Origin: Nemertoderma westbladi
Taxonomy: Eukaryota > Xenacoelomorpha > Nemertodermatida > Nemertodermatidae
NCBI GenBank assembly: GCA_032718475.1
Contig: JAUCBJ010001209.1
Location: forward strand, 1 to 24,251
Direction of reading: 5' to 3'
DNA: 24,251 bases
The position numbers were made by a program, and so were the translations under genes. Each line of letters opens with the position of its first letter. Position 1 is the stretch's first letter. The notes below the pieces were generated by a model. The model searched no databases and was not told the origin of the DNA. It saw only the letters and a list, made by a program, of their open reading frames with translations. Positions 9,559 to 19,515 of this stretch are shown here, in pieces.

Positions 9559-11466
9559 AGGTCACAGGACTCGATTAAGCGGGATAAACTGTTACACGCT
9601 TGTTTGAGTGGTAATATTAATATTTTTAATGAAATTAAACAATTTAGAGGTAACCAGCGTTTCCAATCAAATTCTATTAATGGTGTAACTAATCCTACTG
9701 AAATTTCAAATATTTTTGCAAATATTTATTCGACCTTATATAATCAACATTATATTGTGGATATTTCTATTGGTGATATCGAAAATAAATTACTAGACAC
9801 ATTGCGCAATCTGAATGATAATAATGATTTTAGCACTAATTATAGCAACTGTGCAGGTTTTCGTGAAATGTTATCACCTCGTATTTTACACGAAACCTTG
9901 TTAAGATTAAAAAATAACAAGTCCGATGTGAGTTACAGTTTTGATTCAGGCGCTTTAATTCATGGTGGTATTTTACTTGAACAACATTTGTCAACTTTAT
10001 TTAATGCTTTTCTATCACACGGTATTGTTTCTAAATGTCTACTGTACATTTCCTTTATTCCGATTGTAAAAAGTAAATTGGGTGACCTATCGACAGACAG
10101 TAATTATAGAGCGATAGCTATATCGTCGCTAATCTTAAAGGTATTTGAATGGGTAATGATAATTAGTGAAGGTGATAAGTTGAAGTTCGATGATTTACAA
10201 TTCGGTTTTCGTACTAATTCTAGTACGGTCATGTGCACATGGTCTGCGTCTGAAGTAATTAATTATTATCTGAAGCACTCAACTCCTGTTTATGGCTGCC
10301 TTTTAGATTTTACTAAAGCTTTTGACCTTATCGAATGGCCTAAACTATTTCTAGAATTACTGAAAAAAGGTTTTTCTGTTCTCTATTTAAGGTGTCTTAT
10401 TTTTATTTACCGTAATCAGTTATGTGCAGTGAAATGGTGAGGGTGTCTCTCATCACAATTTTTGATTTCAAACGGCGTCCGACAAGGGTCTGTTTGCTCG
10501 CCAATACTCTTCTGTATTGTTTTGAATATACTTATTAAATCCTTACGTAATTGTAAAGTAGGATGTTATATTGGTAGCCAGTATTTTGGGGTTCTAGCCT
10601 ACGCTGATGATGTGCTTTTGCTTTGCCCTTCTGTGATAGGTTTACAATATATGATAGACATTTGTAAAAAATTTTGTAGTGCATTTAATTTACGTCTGAG
10701 TACCAATGCTGATGTAGCTAAATGTAAGTGCAAATGCATCCCTTTTGGTTTTTCATGGAATCCCCCACAGCGGAAACTTTTTATTAATAATATTTTGCTG
10801 CCTTGGGTAAAAGATGCAATTCATCTAGGAATTACTCTAGATTTCAAGTGCACTCTAAATGTCGATATTCTACGTAAAAGAGGTCAGTTTGTTGGAAAGC
10901 TGAATAATATCAGACAAGAATTCGGTTTTGCACATCCAAGTAATGTTACGAAATTACAGAAATTATATGCTATGTCGTTCTACGGTAGCTGTACTTGGAA
11001 ACTTTGGTCAGACGAATGTCGTCGGATTTTAACTAGTTGGAATACGAATGTACGAATTTTATGTCGCCTTCCTTTTAACGCGCACAGATTTATTGTTCAG
11101 GATGTTGTGGGTTTTTTGCACCCTTGGGTGATACTCTGTAAAAATTTTGTATCTTTTTGTAACTCAATTTGTAAATCAGATAGGCTTTGCGTCAGATTTC
11201 TTGCGAATTTATTTACTACTGATTGTCGAAGTATTAGCGGTAATAATCTTAGATGTATTGCGAATGATTGTAGGGTAGTAGATATTAAGGAATTGACACC
11301 ATCTGTAGTAGTGAATAAATTAAAGTATGTTCATACACCTGCAGGAGAAAATTGGAAAATTGAAACCTGCAGGGATTTAATAGATTCGTTAGTTGGATAT
11401 TCGGAAATAACCGGTTTTTCAAGTTCGGAAATTAAGGATTTATTAGACTTTATTTCTTCGTCGTAG
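9559..11466 (+). pseudogene. Non-LTR reverse transcriptase, interrupted by one in-frame TGA
   Basis: One frame is open from 9559 to 11466 except for TGA at 10438-10440. Visible RT blocks in order are: linker SIKRDKLLHACLSGN; fingers FIPIVKSKLGDLSTDSNYRA; FGFRTNSST; motif A LDFTKAFDLIEW; (stop); motif B NGVRQGSVCSPILF; motif C LAYADDVLLLCPS, with catalytic YADD at 10600-10611. A roughly 270-residue thumb and C-terminal region follows, ending near LLDFISSS. The upstream part has no ATG at its edge, because the element is 5'-truncated. The single stop sits between motifs A and B with no frameshift elsewhere, which implies recent inactivation or insertion of an already mutant copy. Without the endonuclease this copy cannot move itself. 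Confidence 0.85.
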
Positions 11467-11580
11467 TTGATTTCTCGTCTGTGTATGCATTATGTGTATC
11501 TATGTACGTACCACTGTATTAATTTGTGCTAACGTGTACCATATAATTGTAACTATGTGTACGAATAAAAGAAATAATAA
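9559..11580 (+). mobile_element. 5'-truncated non-LTR retrotransposon with (TAA)n tail
   Basis: The element starts within the endonuclease-RT linker (frame open from 9559), carries a whole RT domain and C-terminal region, and ends after the stop at 11464-11466 with a short 3' UTR. That UTR contains AATAAA (about 11564) and a (TAA)n tail. Near-identical 34-bp AT-rich flanks (9525-9558 and 11581-11614) bound it. The clade is uncertain. The YIG-x-YFG-x-L-x-YADD pattern and the C-terminal FYGSCTWKL block fit CR1/L2-like elements of invertebrates better than RTE. The endonuclease was lost by 5' truncation. Confidence 0.8.
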
Positions 11581-11745
11581 TAATAATTATTAATTAATAA
11601 GCAATTGTAATAATTATTAATAAATTATGAATTTTAATTAAAACATAATTAAATTAGTAATTATTAATTAAAACATAATTAAATTAGTAATTATTAATTA
11701 TTATTAATTATTAAATTAGTAATTAATTTCTTCACTGTATAAATA
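11581..11745. repeat. AT-rich repeats on the right of the RT element
   Basis: The 34-bp flank copy (11581-11614) is followed by a direct duplication of AATTAAAACATAATTAAATT, with further ATTATTAATT units. Composition and motifs match 9404-9558, consistent with one AT-rich locus split by the insertion. Confidence 0.8.
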
Positions 11746-13204
11746 AAAATAACACAAAGATGCAACCAGCGCATAATATTAAATCCTTGGTCACTTTTCT
11801 CTCTGGTATAATTATAGCTTTTTAACCTTTTTTTTCCTTTTCTCCAATTTAGTTCTAGTTATTTTTATATTCAGTTCTATTAAACAAAAAGATAAAATAA
11901 CTTTACAAATTTACACTATATATATTACAATCATATAAAGGGTGTAATTATTATAGTATATGTAATTTACTAGTTAGTAGTTAAGGGGGGGGGGGGGGGG
12001 GGGGGGTTGCCCCCCTACGGTTTTTTCTTATTTTGTACTTGTCTCCAATAATGTGGTTGAAAAATGCATAGAAAACGATATACCTTCGAAAAGAGAACCA
12101 TCAAAAGTAGATAAAAATTTGAAAAACCTTTGCGGCCTATAAACCAATGGCGGCCTACTCCTCCGTTATTTTCCATATTTTCCGATACCACATTTCTTGA
12201 AATCAGCATGTTCATTTTCATCATATTTTCAGCCACTTTTTGTATTTTCGTTATCTATCTCTGATTAGTTGCAAATTTTGTAAAAAAAATTTCAAAATTT
12301 TTTAAAAACTGAAAAAGCCATGATTTTTAGAAATTTTTATTAAAAAAATTAAGAAGTATTATTAAATTAAGAAAACAGCGTGAAATTTATTGAAGCTTAT
12401 GAAATAACCTTCCATATAATTCAAAAATTGCAAAAATCGGTTAAGAAAAGGCGGCGGAGTTACGGTAGTATTTTCCAGGCGAAAAAATTTCACTCTAAGA
12501 TAATAATTGCCTTTAAAGTTCAAACCTTCCCGCGCAAAACGAGCTGTATGGGGTCTAGTTGGTTAATAGTGTCTGACATGAAGGAAGCACATCACCGAGC
12601 TAAAATTATTACTAGTGCTATTACTATATACTAGTGGTTATAATAGCGGCAATCGGTTAGTAATTAGTTTGGGGTTGAATTGCCTTATTTATTATTTATG
12701 ATTGTGTAGGATGGATCTTAAGTAGATAGGCTATCCAACGTTATAAAAGTCTTGAAGATTAATTTATTGTTTCCCATTCATTATTACTTCTACTACTAGG
12801 TTGATCGAGCTCGGACACTTCAATTCATTCCATGTGATTAATTTCTGAGCTACTTTAGTGAGGCTTATGTGTTTACGGTTGCTCGGATACCCAGTTTGGT
12901 TATATTTTTGGTGTTCTATTTAAATTAGCATTCGTTTTCTGGCAACAGAAGCAACTAATGTTCGGCAATGACTTCACCTCGACAATGAATTGAATCAATT
13001 CTCTCATATTACAATAAGGCAGCAGCTACAGTAGTTCCTTTGCGTAACTGGTTTATATTTGCATAAAGTAAACGTTTCAAATGACATTGGTTTCTGGTTG
13101 CTATTCAGATATGAAAGAAACCTGGATGGCGACACCTTGTTTGTCCGAAATCGCATGAATACATTTCACAGTGCATTAACAAAGCACTAACAGTAAAATA
13201 ACTG
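11746..13204. other. Long stretch without a recognisable gene; G22 run at 11985-12006
   Basis: TTAA at 11981-11984 is followed by 22 consecutive G and then TTGCCCCCC, so a G/C foldback is possible. This recalls the TTAA-G-rich ends of the piggyBac-like element downstream, but no matching second end was found. The rest is AT-rich with short frames (12015-12236 minus, 12380-12634 plus) that show no domains. Confidence 0.45.
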
Positions 13205-13580
13205 TGACTAACATTGCACTGACATTGCCTTGCCGTTGCACTAACAGTGCACTGACATTGCACTGCCGTTGCACTAACAGTGCACTGACATTGCACTGCC
13301 GTTGCACTAATAGTGCACTGACATTGCACTGCCGTTGCACTAACAGTGCACTGACATTGCACTTCAGTTGCACTAACAGTGCGCTGACATTGCACTGACA
13401 TTGCACTAACAGTGCACTGACATTGCACTGTCGTTGCACTAACAGTGCACTGACATTGCACTGCCGTTGCACTAACAGTGCACTGACATTGCACTGTCGT
13501 TGCACTAACATTGCACTGCCGTTGCACTAACAGTGCACTGACATTGCACTTCATCTGCATTAACAGTGTTATAACTGTGA
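13205..13580. repeat. 11-bp / 33-bp higher-order minisatellite
   Basis: The array is made of 11-bp units of the form CACTNNCNNTG. Three variants follow in fixed order (CACTAACAGTG, CACTGACATTG, CACTGCCGTTG) and give a 33-bp higher-order unit repeated about ten times. Some units have substitutions (CACTTCAGTTG, CACTGTCGTTG) or a missing monomer. Since 33 is divisible by three, long frames appear on both strands. They are artefacts of the repeat. Confidence 0.92.
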
Positions 13581-14503
13581 CTAACAGTGCACTGACACTA
13601 TTATAAGTTTTTTTTTTCAATAGAGCAACACTTAGTATCATTATTTTTAAGGGTAATCAGATGTGGTAATCATATTTTCTGTGGAGAGGGATGAATTTTG
13701 ATTGCAAAATCTTTTGTATATAGCCCGGGCTGATTCAAGTACCGTCATTATAATTGTACTATTTACTGTACTTCTACATTGTAGACATCTCTCTAATACG
13801 GTAACTCCATGTTTAACCCAATCCATACCGGGGGGGGGGGGGGGGGGGGGGGACTTTTGGAGACGCACTTTATTTGATTGCTTGGTTCAAAGCCAAACCA
13901 TATTTATTGCAAGTGAAATTCCGTTACTTTTCCTAAAATTTATTATTCTTTATCTTAAAACAAAAATTAATTGTCATATTATTATTTATGACCATGAAAA
14001 TGACACGTAAACTGACCTGTCTCTGAAACTGTCATATTATTGCTGAACTATTGTAGGAGGGAAATTTAAAATTCAATCAATTTAATATCAATTTAAAATC
14101 AATTTAAACATAATTATAGTATATAAATATTATATTTGAGCATTAGTGTGTGGCATATTTGAATAGAGGAATAAATTTTGTATCTAAAACTTTTTACTTT
14201 AAAGTAATATCATCAAACCACACAAAGTTATATGCTTCCAAACTTTACGTCCCCAAAAGGGGATTTTTTTATTCAACTTACCAGTATTGGAGGCCATGAA
14301 AAGGAAATATCGGAGCAATTGTTGTTGTTAATATCACCCCATGTGCCGTTGTCATGGCACAACCTCATGGATACCCCGGTGCCGTTGGATTCGCACAACG
14401 ATTCTATAATGCCAGCAGGTGATCTCGGCCAACATGTTTGCTTACGAAAATCCCAGTCGGCCTGGCATATTATATCTGAAATAAATATATATATACAGTA
14501 TAC
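13581..14503. other. Stretch without a recognisable gene, with a TTAA-bounded G23 motif
   Basis: A plus-strand frame at 14232-14507 (91 codons) has no recognisable domain and is probably chance. The short minus- and plus-strand frames over 13647-14010 cross a homopolymer and are not credible genes. Confidence 0.45.
13813..13852 (+). repeat. Possible solitary end of the piggyBac-like family
   Basis: TTAACCCAATCCATACCGGG followed by a run of 23 G resembles the left terminus of the element at 14508 (TTAATCCTATTAGTACCGGG). After the shared TTAA, 11 of 16 bases agree. No partner end was found, so this may be a truncated copy or a chance match. Confidence 0.4.
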
Positions 14504-14546
14504 TTAATCCTATTAGTACCGGGCTATAAAATGTTATACAAATACC

Positions 14547-14595
14547 GGGGGGGTGGGGGGGTCATATTGACCCCCCCCCCCCCCCCCCCCCCCCC
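14547..14595. repeat. G-run / TCATATTGA / C-run palindrome, left copy
   Basis: G7-T-G7 is followed by TCATATTGA and 25 C. GGTCA-TAT-TGACC with the runs gives a very G+C-rich foldback. The G-rich strand also has enough consecutive G for quadruplex formation. Confidence 0.85.
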
Positions 14596-15009
14596 TCTAA
14601 AATCTACAAATATTTACGAAAACGTCTGATTTTTTGTTTGTACGTAGGTATCACTTGTCTGGATCCGACCGAAAAAAAAATTTTCGAAAAAATGTACTGG
14701 GGTGGTTATATTGCAGCACCAAAACTACAAGTAGTGCACAATTTTCACAAAATTTGAAAGTTACATTTCAGGCTAATTATTTTTCAATACAGGTTTTTTG
14801 GGGTGCAAAATACATTGGAAAATATTTAAAAATGATATAATTACTATAAATGGCTGTTTAGTCCTCTCTGCGTAGGAAAAAAATGAAAAAAACAAGTAAC
14901 CAGCACTTTTCAGTTAGAACACAAAATTTTTAATTCACTTATACGATGCTATAAATTCACATTTTCAGGTTTTCGAGGGCGCTGATTCTAATGGAATACA
15001 TTTCTAATA

Positions 15010-15800
15010 TGCCAGATCATTGCTACTTGTATTTTTCGGCGTAATTTGGCAAATTTTAAGTTTGCGATGTCCAGTGCTGTTTTTATTGATTCTATCGGAT
15101 TCTGGACCCTCATAAACCCGTATAACGCAAGAAACAGGGTGATACTATCTTCTTATCAATTTGCATATTTTCCAAAATTTGGTGCTGGCACAACAATTTT
15201 CACCCACCGGCGAAAAATACAAGTTTGAGAACTCTTATGAAATTTTTACTGATTCCATTGAATTCAGAACCATCACAAACCCGTATAACGCAAGAAACAA
15301 GGTGACACAATCAATTGATATATTTGATGGTTTTCAAATTTTGGTGCTAGCACCACATTTTGCACCCACATCCGAAAAGTACAAGTTTGAGATGTCTAGT
15401 TCGATAATTATATTTTCCATTGAATTCAGAACAGCCATAAACCTCTAAAACGCAAGAAATAAATTGTCACAAGCAATTTTATATATTGAATGGATTTTCA
15501 AAATTTCGTGCTAGCACCAAAATTTGCACACATCACCGAAAAATACAAGTTTGATACGCTTGGTGCAACTCGTATATATTTCATCGAATCCAGAACCCCA
15601 AAAAACCCCAATTGCGTAAAAAACAAGTTTCAAACAATCAATTTACAAAATTGACTTATTTAAAAATTTGGTGCTGGCACCAAAATTTGGCACCCATCGA
15701 AAAAAACAAGTTTGAAATTTCTATATCAATTTATATGAATTCCATCCAATTTCTAACACCAAAAAACCGGTGTAAATCAAAAATAGAGATGTTACAATTC
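15010..15800 (+). repeat. Five diverged tandem copies of a ~162-bp unit
   Basis: The phrase ACAAGTTTGA (or AAGTTTG) recurs at about 15058, 15221, 15383, 15547 and 15708, spaced 161-164 bp. Shared blocks include CGAAAAATACAAGTTTGA, GAATTCAGAACC, CATAAACC and AACGCAAGAAA. From the second unit on, each contains a near-palindrome around TTGGTGCTRGCACCAA (for example 15664-15687). The copies are clearly diverged. Stops interrupt every frame in at least one copy, so it is non-coding. The array lies wholly inside the TTAA-bounded element. Confidence 0.85.
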
Positions 15801-16002
15801 ATATTTAATGAAATGTAATTTTCAAAAAACGTCTCAAAAAAAGTGCCAGAAGTAGGGTTAAAAAATGGTGCTATAACTCGAAGAGTACCCAATATTTTTG
15901 AAAACGGTTTTCACTACCATGAAGACAATAGATTTTTAGGAAAAGTCATAAAATTTCAGATTCCCAACTGCTTTTGTTTCAGAATTATAATAAAAAAAAC
16001 AC

Positions 16003-16033
16003 GGGGGGGGGGTCATATTGACCCCCTCCCGGG
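16003..16033. repeat. G-run / TCATATTGA / C-run palindrome, right copy
   Basis: G10, TCATATTGA, C5, T, CCCGGG. The core and polarity are the same as in the left copy, placed just inside the right TTAA end of the piggyBac-like element. Confidence 0.85.
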
Positions 16034-16071
16034 TTTAATAGGGTTAAGTTGTTGTACAATATTAGATAGAG

Positions 16072-16302
16072 TGTGGTGGGCGCGATTCTCGCATTAGCGC
16101 GACTCACATAATTTCAACGTAATACATTACAGTCAGGAGCATGTACTATGTTGACACCAGGACAGCTAGTGTGGCACCGGTAGGTACATATGTAAAACCA
16201 GTAAACGGTGGTATGAGTGTCATGTCAAGACTGACACGGACAGCAGTATGTTGTCCGTCGAAAGTGAAAGTATCTCACGGTTCGATATCTGTTACCGCTA
16301 CA
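16072..16302 (-). repeat. 3' LTR of the Ty3/gypsy element
   Basis: 231 bp, read TGTAG...CCACA on the minus strand with standard TG/CA ends. It matches 20264-20494 except at two sites. No obvious AATAAA or TATA box was recognised inside. Confidence 0.96.
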
Positions 16303-16316
16303 CTACTCCCCCCAGA
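16303..16316 (-). promoter_or_regulatory. Polypurine tract
   Basis: On the minus strand GGGGGGAGTAG abuts the 3' LTR directly, the expected primer for plus-strand DNA synthesis. It lies a few nucleotides after the pol stop. Confidence 0.85.
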
Positions 16317-16323
16317 ACCGTTA

Positions 16324-19300
16324 TTAAAAAAAATACTTCGGCTGTCGGATTTCCCGCCCACTTCGAGTAGTTACGGGAAGTTCGGACGGAGTTTCCGCTA
16401 GGTGGGGTGACGGAGTAGGAGGTTCAGCCGGGGTGGTACTGGCAGTGGGTGGTCGACCACGGCGTGGCGGGACAGCCACTGCAACGGGCTGGTCGATCGC
16501 GAGGTGGGCCGGTTTTAGTCTGTCGACGGATATAGTTTCGCGCCGACCACCCACCTCGACGATGAATGTTTTGGGCCCCCGTTCTGCTACTTTATACGGC
16601 CCAGTGTAGGGCCGCTGTAAGGGACCGCGGTGTGCATCAGTACGCACAAAGACGTACTCGCTTGTACTGAGCTGAGGAGGCACAGATGAGCCGGGTTTCC
16701 CGTGTCGCGAAGTTGGTGTCGGCACGAACTGCCTCGCGTGTTTGTGGAGGTCCTGAAGGAAGGCTGTGGATTCCGGTGGATTGGTTGGCGAGGCGACGAA
16801 GTCACCGGGCACCGTTAGTGGTGAGCCGTACACCAACTCAGCCGAGGAGCAGTTCAGGTCTTCCTTTGGGGCGGTCCGGTTGCCGAGAAGGGCCCAGGGC
16901 AGTTCATCCACCCAGTTGGGGCCGGTTAGTCGGGCCCTCAGGGACGCCTTGAGGGAGCGGTGGAACCGTTCCACCAGACCGTTTGCCTGCGGGTGGTACG
17001 ACGTGGTCCGGTGGAGTTTCGTCCCGAGGAGGCGGTTGACTTCGGACCACAACTCCGAGGTGAACTGGGCGCCACGGTCGGAGGAGAGTTCGGCCGGGAC
17101 GCCGAACCGGGCGATCCAGTGGGCGACGAGAGCGCGGGCGCAGGTCTCGGTTGTTGAGTCGGCGAGCGGAATGGCCTCGGGCCAACGCGTCGTCCGGTCG
17201 ACGATGGTGAAGAGGTAGGTGAACCCTTGGGATGGAGGGAGGGGACCTACCAGGTCGACGTTAACGTGGTCGAAGCGACGACGTGGGACAGTGAAGGTCT
17301 CCAGTGGAGCCTTCGTATGGCGCTGAACCTTGGAGGTCTGGCAGGCGACGCAGGCCTTGGCCCAGGCGGTTACCTGTTTGGCGAGGCCGTGCCAGACAAA
17401 GCGCTCCGAGATGAGCTTCCGAGTTGAGCGGATGGACGGATGGGACAGGGAGTGGACTACGTCGAACACGCGACGGCGCCACGAACTCGGGACGAGCGGC
17501 CGGGGTTGGCCAGTCGAGACGTCGCAGAGAAGCGTGACGTCCTTCTCCATGAACGTGACGTCACGCAGGTCAAGGCTACCTGGGTTCCTCCGGAGGGTCT
17601 GGAGTTCGTTGTCCTCCCGCTGGGCGGCCGCCATGGCGGTGTAGTCGACCCCGAGTTGGGTCGACAGGTGGCCCACGAAGCTGCGGGAGAGGGCGTCCGC
17701 CACCTGGTTGTCCTTCCCGTCAACATGACGTACATTGGTGGTGAACTCAGATATGTACGCCAGGTGGCGCTGTTGACGGGGAGACCAGGGGTCAGTGACC
17801 TTGGCGAACGCGTGGGTCAGCGGTTTGTGGTCCGTATAGGCCACAAACGGACGGCCCTCTAGGAAATACCGGAAGTGGCGGACCGCGAGGTACAGGCCGA
17901 GGAGTTCGCGGTCGTAGGCGCTGTACTTCCGTTCCGGAGGGCGGAGTTGGCGGCTGAAGAAGGCGAGCGGCCGCCACTTCCCATCGGACCACTGCTCGAG
18001 GGCCGCGCCGACTGCGGAGTCGGAGGCGTCGGTGGTGATGGAGGTTGGGGCGTCGTGGCGGGGGTGGACGAGCATGGTGGCGTCCGCGAGGGCCCGCTTG
18101 GAGGACTCGAACGCGGCGGTGAGTTCGGGAGTCCAGTCGACGTCCTTAACCTTGGTGGCGACGGCGGCATAAAGGGGCTGCATGGTGGCAGCAGCTGCGG
18201 GAATAAATCGGTGGTAAAACGTTACCATACCGATAAATTCCCGCAACCCTTTAGTGGTGGTTGGACGAGGGAAGGAGCGGACGGCTTCCACCTTGTCCGG
18301 GAGCGGATGGACTCCGGACTCGTTGACGATGTGTCCGAGGAACTGGATCTCCGCCACCCCGAACTCGCACTTCGCCAGGTTGACGACGAGGCCGTTGTCC
18401 TGGAGTCGTTGGAAGAGTTGGCGGAGGTGTACGAGGTGTTCCTCGGGGGTCGCGCTTGCGATGAGAATGTCGTCCAGGTACGCGAAGAGGAAGTCCAACC
18501 CAGCGCAGACGGAGTCCATCAGGCGTTGGAAGGCCTGGGCGGCGTTCTTGAGGCCGAACGGCATCCGGACAAACTCGAAGAGTCCGAACGGAGTGATAAC
18601 GGCGGTCTTGGGAACGTCGCCGGGGGCCACGGGGATCTGGTGGTAGCCCCGCACCAGGTCGACCTTCGAGAAGATCGTGGCCCCGGCGAGACGCGCCGAG
18701 AAGTCCTGGATGTGCGGGACTGGGTAGCGATCGGGGGTCGTGGCGTCGTTGAGGAGACGGTAGTCCCCGCAGGGGCGCCAACCCCCGGCCGGCTTGGGCG
18801 CCATATGGAGGGGAGATGACCAGGGACTATTCGAACGGCGAATAATCCCCATCTCCTCCATTTTGCTGAACTCCGCCCGCGCGATCTCGAGTTTATCCGG
18901 CGGGAGTCGTCGAGCGCGGGCGTGGACGGGGCGACCGGCGGTCGGGATGTAATGCTCCACGCCGTGGCGAGTAGACGAGTCCGAGAAGGTCGGCGTCGTG
19001 ATGGAGGAGAACTCCGCCAGGAGGTCGGCGTAGACTCGATCTACGGCTGTCGACGCGAGTTGAGGATGGGTTCCTGGGATGGTGGAGGAGGAGCAACGGA
19101 GGGGGATCGGCTGGAAGGTTTCCATGTCGATGAGTTGCTGCCCCTTGACGTCCACCATCAGGGCGTGGTCGCAGAGGAAGTCCGCCCCTAGCAACGGCTG
19201 GGGGACGTCCGCGATCACGAAGTCCCAGTTGAACTGGCGGCCGTTGAACCGCAGAGGAACTCCGCGGGTTCCGTAGGAACGGATCGGTGATCCGTTGACG

Positions 19301-19515
19301 GCGCGGAGCGGCGGCCCGGTACGACCGGAACGGGTGTCGAATCCGCTGGCGGGAAACACGCTCACCTGGGCGCCGGTGTCCACGAGGAAGTGGCGGCCGG
19401 AGTTTCGGTCCCAGAGGTAGAGGAGGTTGTCCCGCTGGTGGTAGCGACCAGTCGACGCAGCGGCTAGCGTCGGCTGGTCGCAGCGTTTCCCGGGAAGCTG
19501 CACGGCGACCGGCAC
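16324..19515 (-). CDS. pol: Pol polyprotein: protease, reverse transcriptase, RNase H, integrase
   Basis: The frame gives 1063 codons and is open from just after a TAG at about 19528. The listed first codon is GTG; the real entry is by -1 frameshift from gag near codon 8. Protease: DTG at residues 46-48 and LLGADFL near 108-114. RT: fingers near [37 protein letters not shown] and catalytic YLDD at 346-349. RNase H: acidic residues in TTDAS (D496), RELLG (E537), TDHKPL (D562) and VADAL (D607). Integrase: H688/H692/C722/C725 zinc site, then D754, D813 and E849 with 35 residues between the last two. A GPY-type block (GPYKVAERG) follows near 972 with no chromodomain. A Pro/Thr-rich tail ends in KYFF. 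All catalytic residues are present. It copies the RNA into DNA and integrates it. Confidence 0.97.
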   Translation of the reverse strand: MPVAVQLPGKRCDQPTLAAASTGRYHQRDNLLYLWDRNSGRHFLVDTGAQVSVFPASGFDTRSGRTGPPLRAVNGSPIRSYGTRGVPLRFNGRQFNWDFVIADVPQPLLGADFLCDHALMVDVKGQQLIDMETFQPIPLRCSSSTIPGTHPQLASTAVDRVYADLLAEFSSITTPTFSDSSTRHGVEHYIPTAGRPVHARARRLPPDKLEIARAEFSKMEEMGIIRRSNSPWSSPLHMAPKPAGGWRPCGDYRLLNDATTPDRYPVPHIQDFSARLAGATIFSKVDLVRGYHQIPVAPGDVPKTAVITPFGLFEFVRMPFGLKNAAQAFQRLMDSVCAGLDFLFAYLDDILIASATPEEHLVHLRQLFQRLQDNGLVVNLAKCEFGVAEIQFLGHIVNESGVHPLPDKVEAVRSFPRPTTTKGLREFIGMVTFYHRFIPAAAATMQPLYAAVATKVKDVDWTPELTAAFESSKRALADATMLVHPRHDAPTSITTDASDSAVGAALEQWSDGKWRPLAFFSRQLRPPERKYSAYDRELLGLYLAVRHFRYFLEGRPFVAYTDHKPLTHAFAKVTDPWSPRQQRHLAYISEFTTNVRHVDGKDNQVADALSRSFVGHLSTQLGVDYTAMAAAQREDNELQTLRRNPGSLDLRDVTFMEKDVTLLCDVSTGQPRPLVPSSWRRRVFDVVHSLSHPSIRSTRKLISERFVWHGLAKQVTAWAKACVACQTSKVQRHTKAPLETFTVPRRRFDHVNVDLVGPLPPSQGFTYLFTIVDRTTRWPEAIPLADSTTETCARALVAHWIARFGVPAELSSDRGAQFTSELWSEVNRLLGTKLHRTTSYHPQANGLVERFHRSLKASLRARLTGPNWVDELPWALLGNRTAPKEDLNCSSAELVYGSPLTVPGDFVASPTNPPESTAFLQDLHKHARQFVPTPTSRHGKPGSSVPPQLSTSEYVFVRTDAHRGPLQRPYTGPYKVAERGPKTFIVEVGGRRETISVDRLKPAHLAIDQPVAVAVPPRRGRPPTASTTPAEPPTPSPHLAETPSELPVTTRSGREIRQPKYFF
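19432..19491 (-). promoter_or_regulatory. Programmed -1 ribosomal frameshift signal at the gag-pol overlap
   Basis: On the minus strand GGGAAAC (19491-19485) is in the gag phase G-GGA-AAC, fitting X-XXY-YYZ. The same heptamer is the known gag-pro slippery site of some type D retroviruses. Three nt later GCGACCAG (19481-19474) pairs with CTGGTCGC (19451-19444) and, after a C/A mismatch, CGACGC (19472-19467) pairs with GCGTCG (19458-19453). The 8-nt loop holds the gag stop TAG (19466-19464). Loop bases CCGCT (19463-19459) can pair with AGCGG (19436-19432), giving an H-type pseudoknot. Pol is in exactly the -1 frame. The 3-nt spacer is shorter than the usual 5-9 nt, and the third loop of 7 nt is tight. 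Confidence 0.88.

Larger units (their letters stand above)
14504..16047. mobile_element. Non-autonomous piggyBac-like element with TTAA duplications
   Basis: The element spans 14508-16043, flanked by TTAA at 14504-14507 and 16044-16047. The left terminus reads TCCTATTAGTACCGGG and the right terminus, reversed, CCCTATTAAACCCGGG, so short inverted repeats agree at 12 of 16 positions. TTAA duplication and CCCT-type ends are hallmarks of piggyBac transposons. Just inside each end is a palindrome: a G run, TCATATTGA, then a C run (14547-14595 and 16003-16026). The interior carries a five-copy array of about 162 bp. No transposase frame exists, so it would depend on an enzyme encoded elsewhere. Right after its right end lies the LTR element's insertion site. 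Confidence 0.7.

Noticed and set aside
11981-12570. A second TTAA-bounded G-rich element starting at the G22 run
   Set aside because: TTAA and the G run are present on the left, but no matching inverted end could be found downstream.
13105-13641. 178-codon and 111-codon repetitive proteins over the 33-bp array
   Set aside because: Same reasoning: they are repeat-generated frames on a minisatellite without coding evidence.
13647-13868. Proline-run protein frame on the minus strand
   Set aside because: The prolines come from reading the G23 homopolymer; no other protein-like feature.
14232-14507. 91-codon open frame
   Set aside because: No recognisable motif, ordinary composition for chance, and it ends next to the piggyBac-like element without supporting context.
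17875-18819. A 314-codon plus-strand open frame, and several other frames opposite or alongside pol
   Set aside because: They overlap the clearly coding minus-strand pol, have low-complexity Gly/Glu/Arg/Pro composition from reading G+C-rich codons out of frame, and show no domain.
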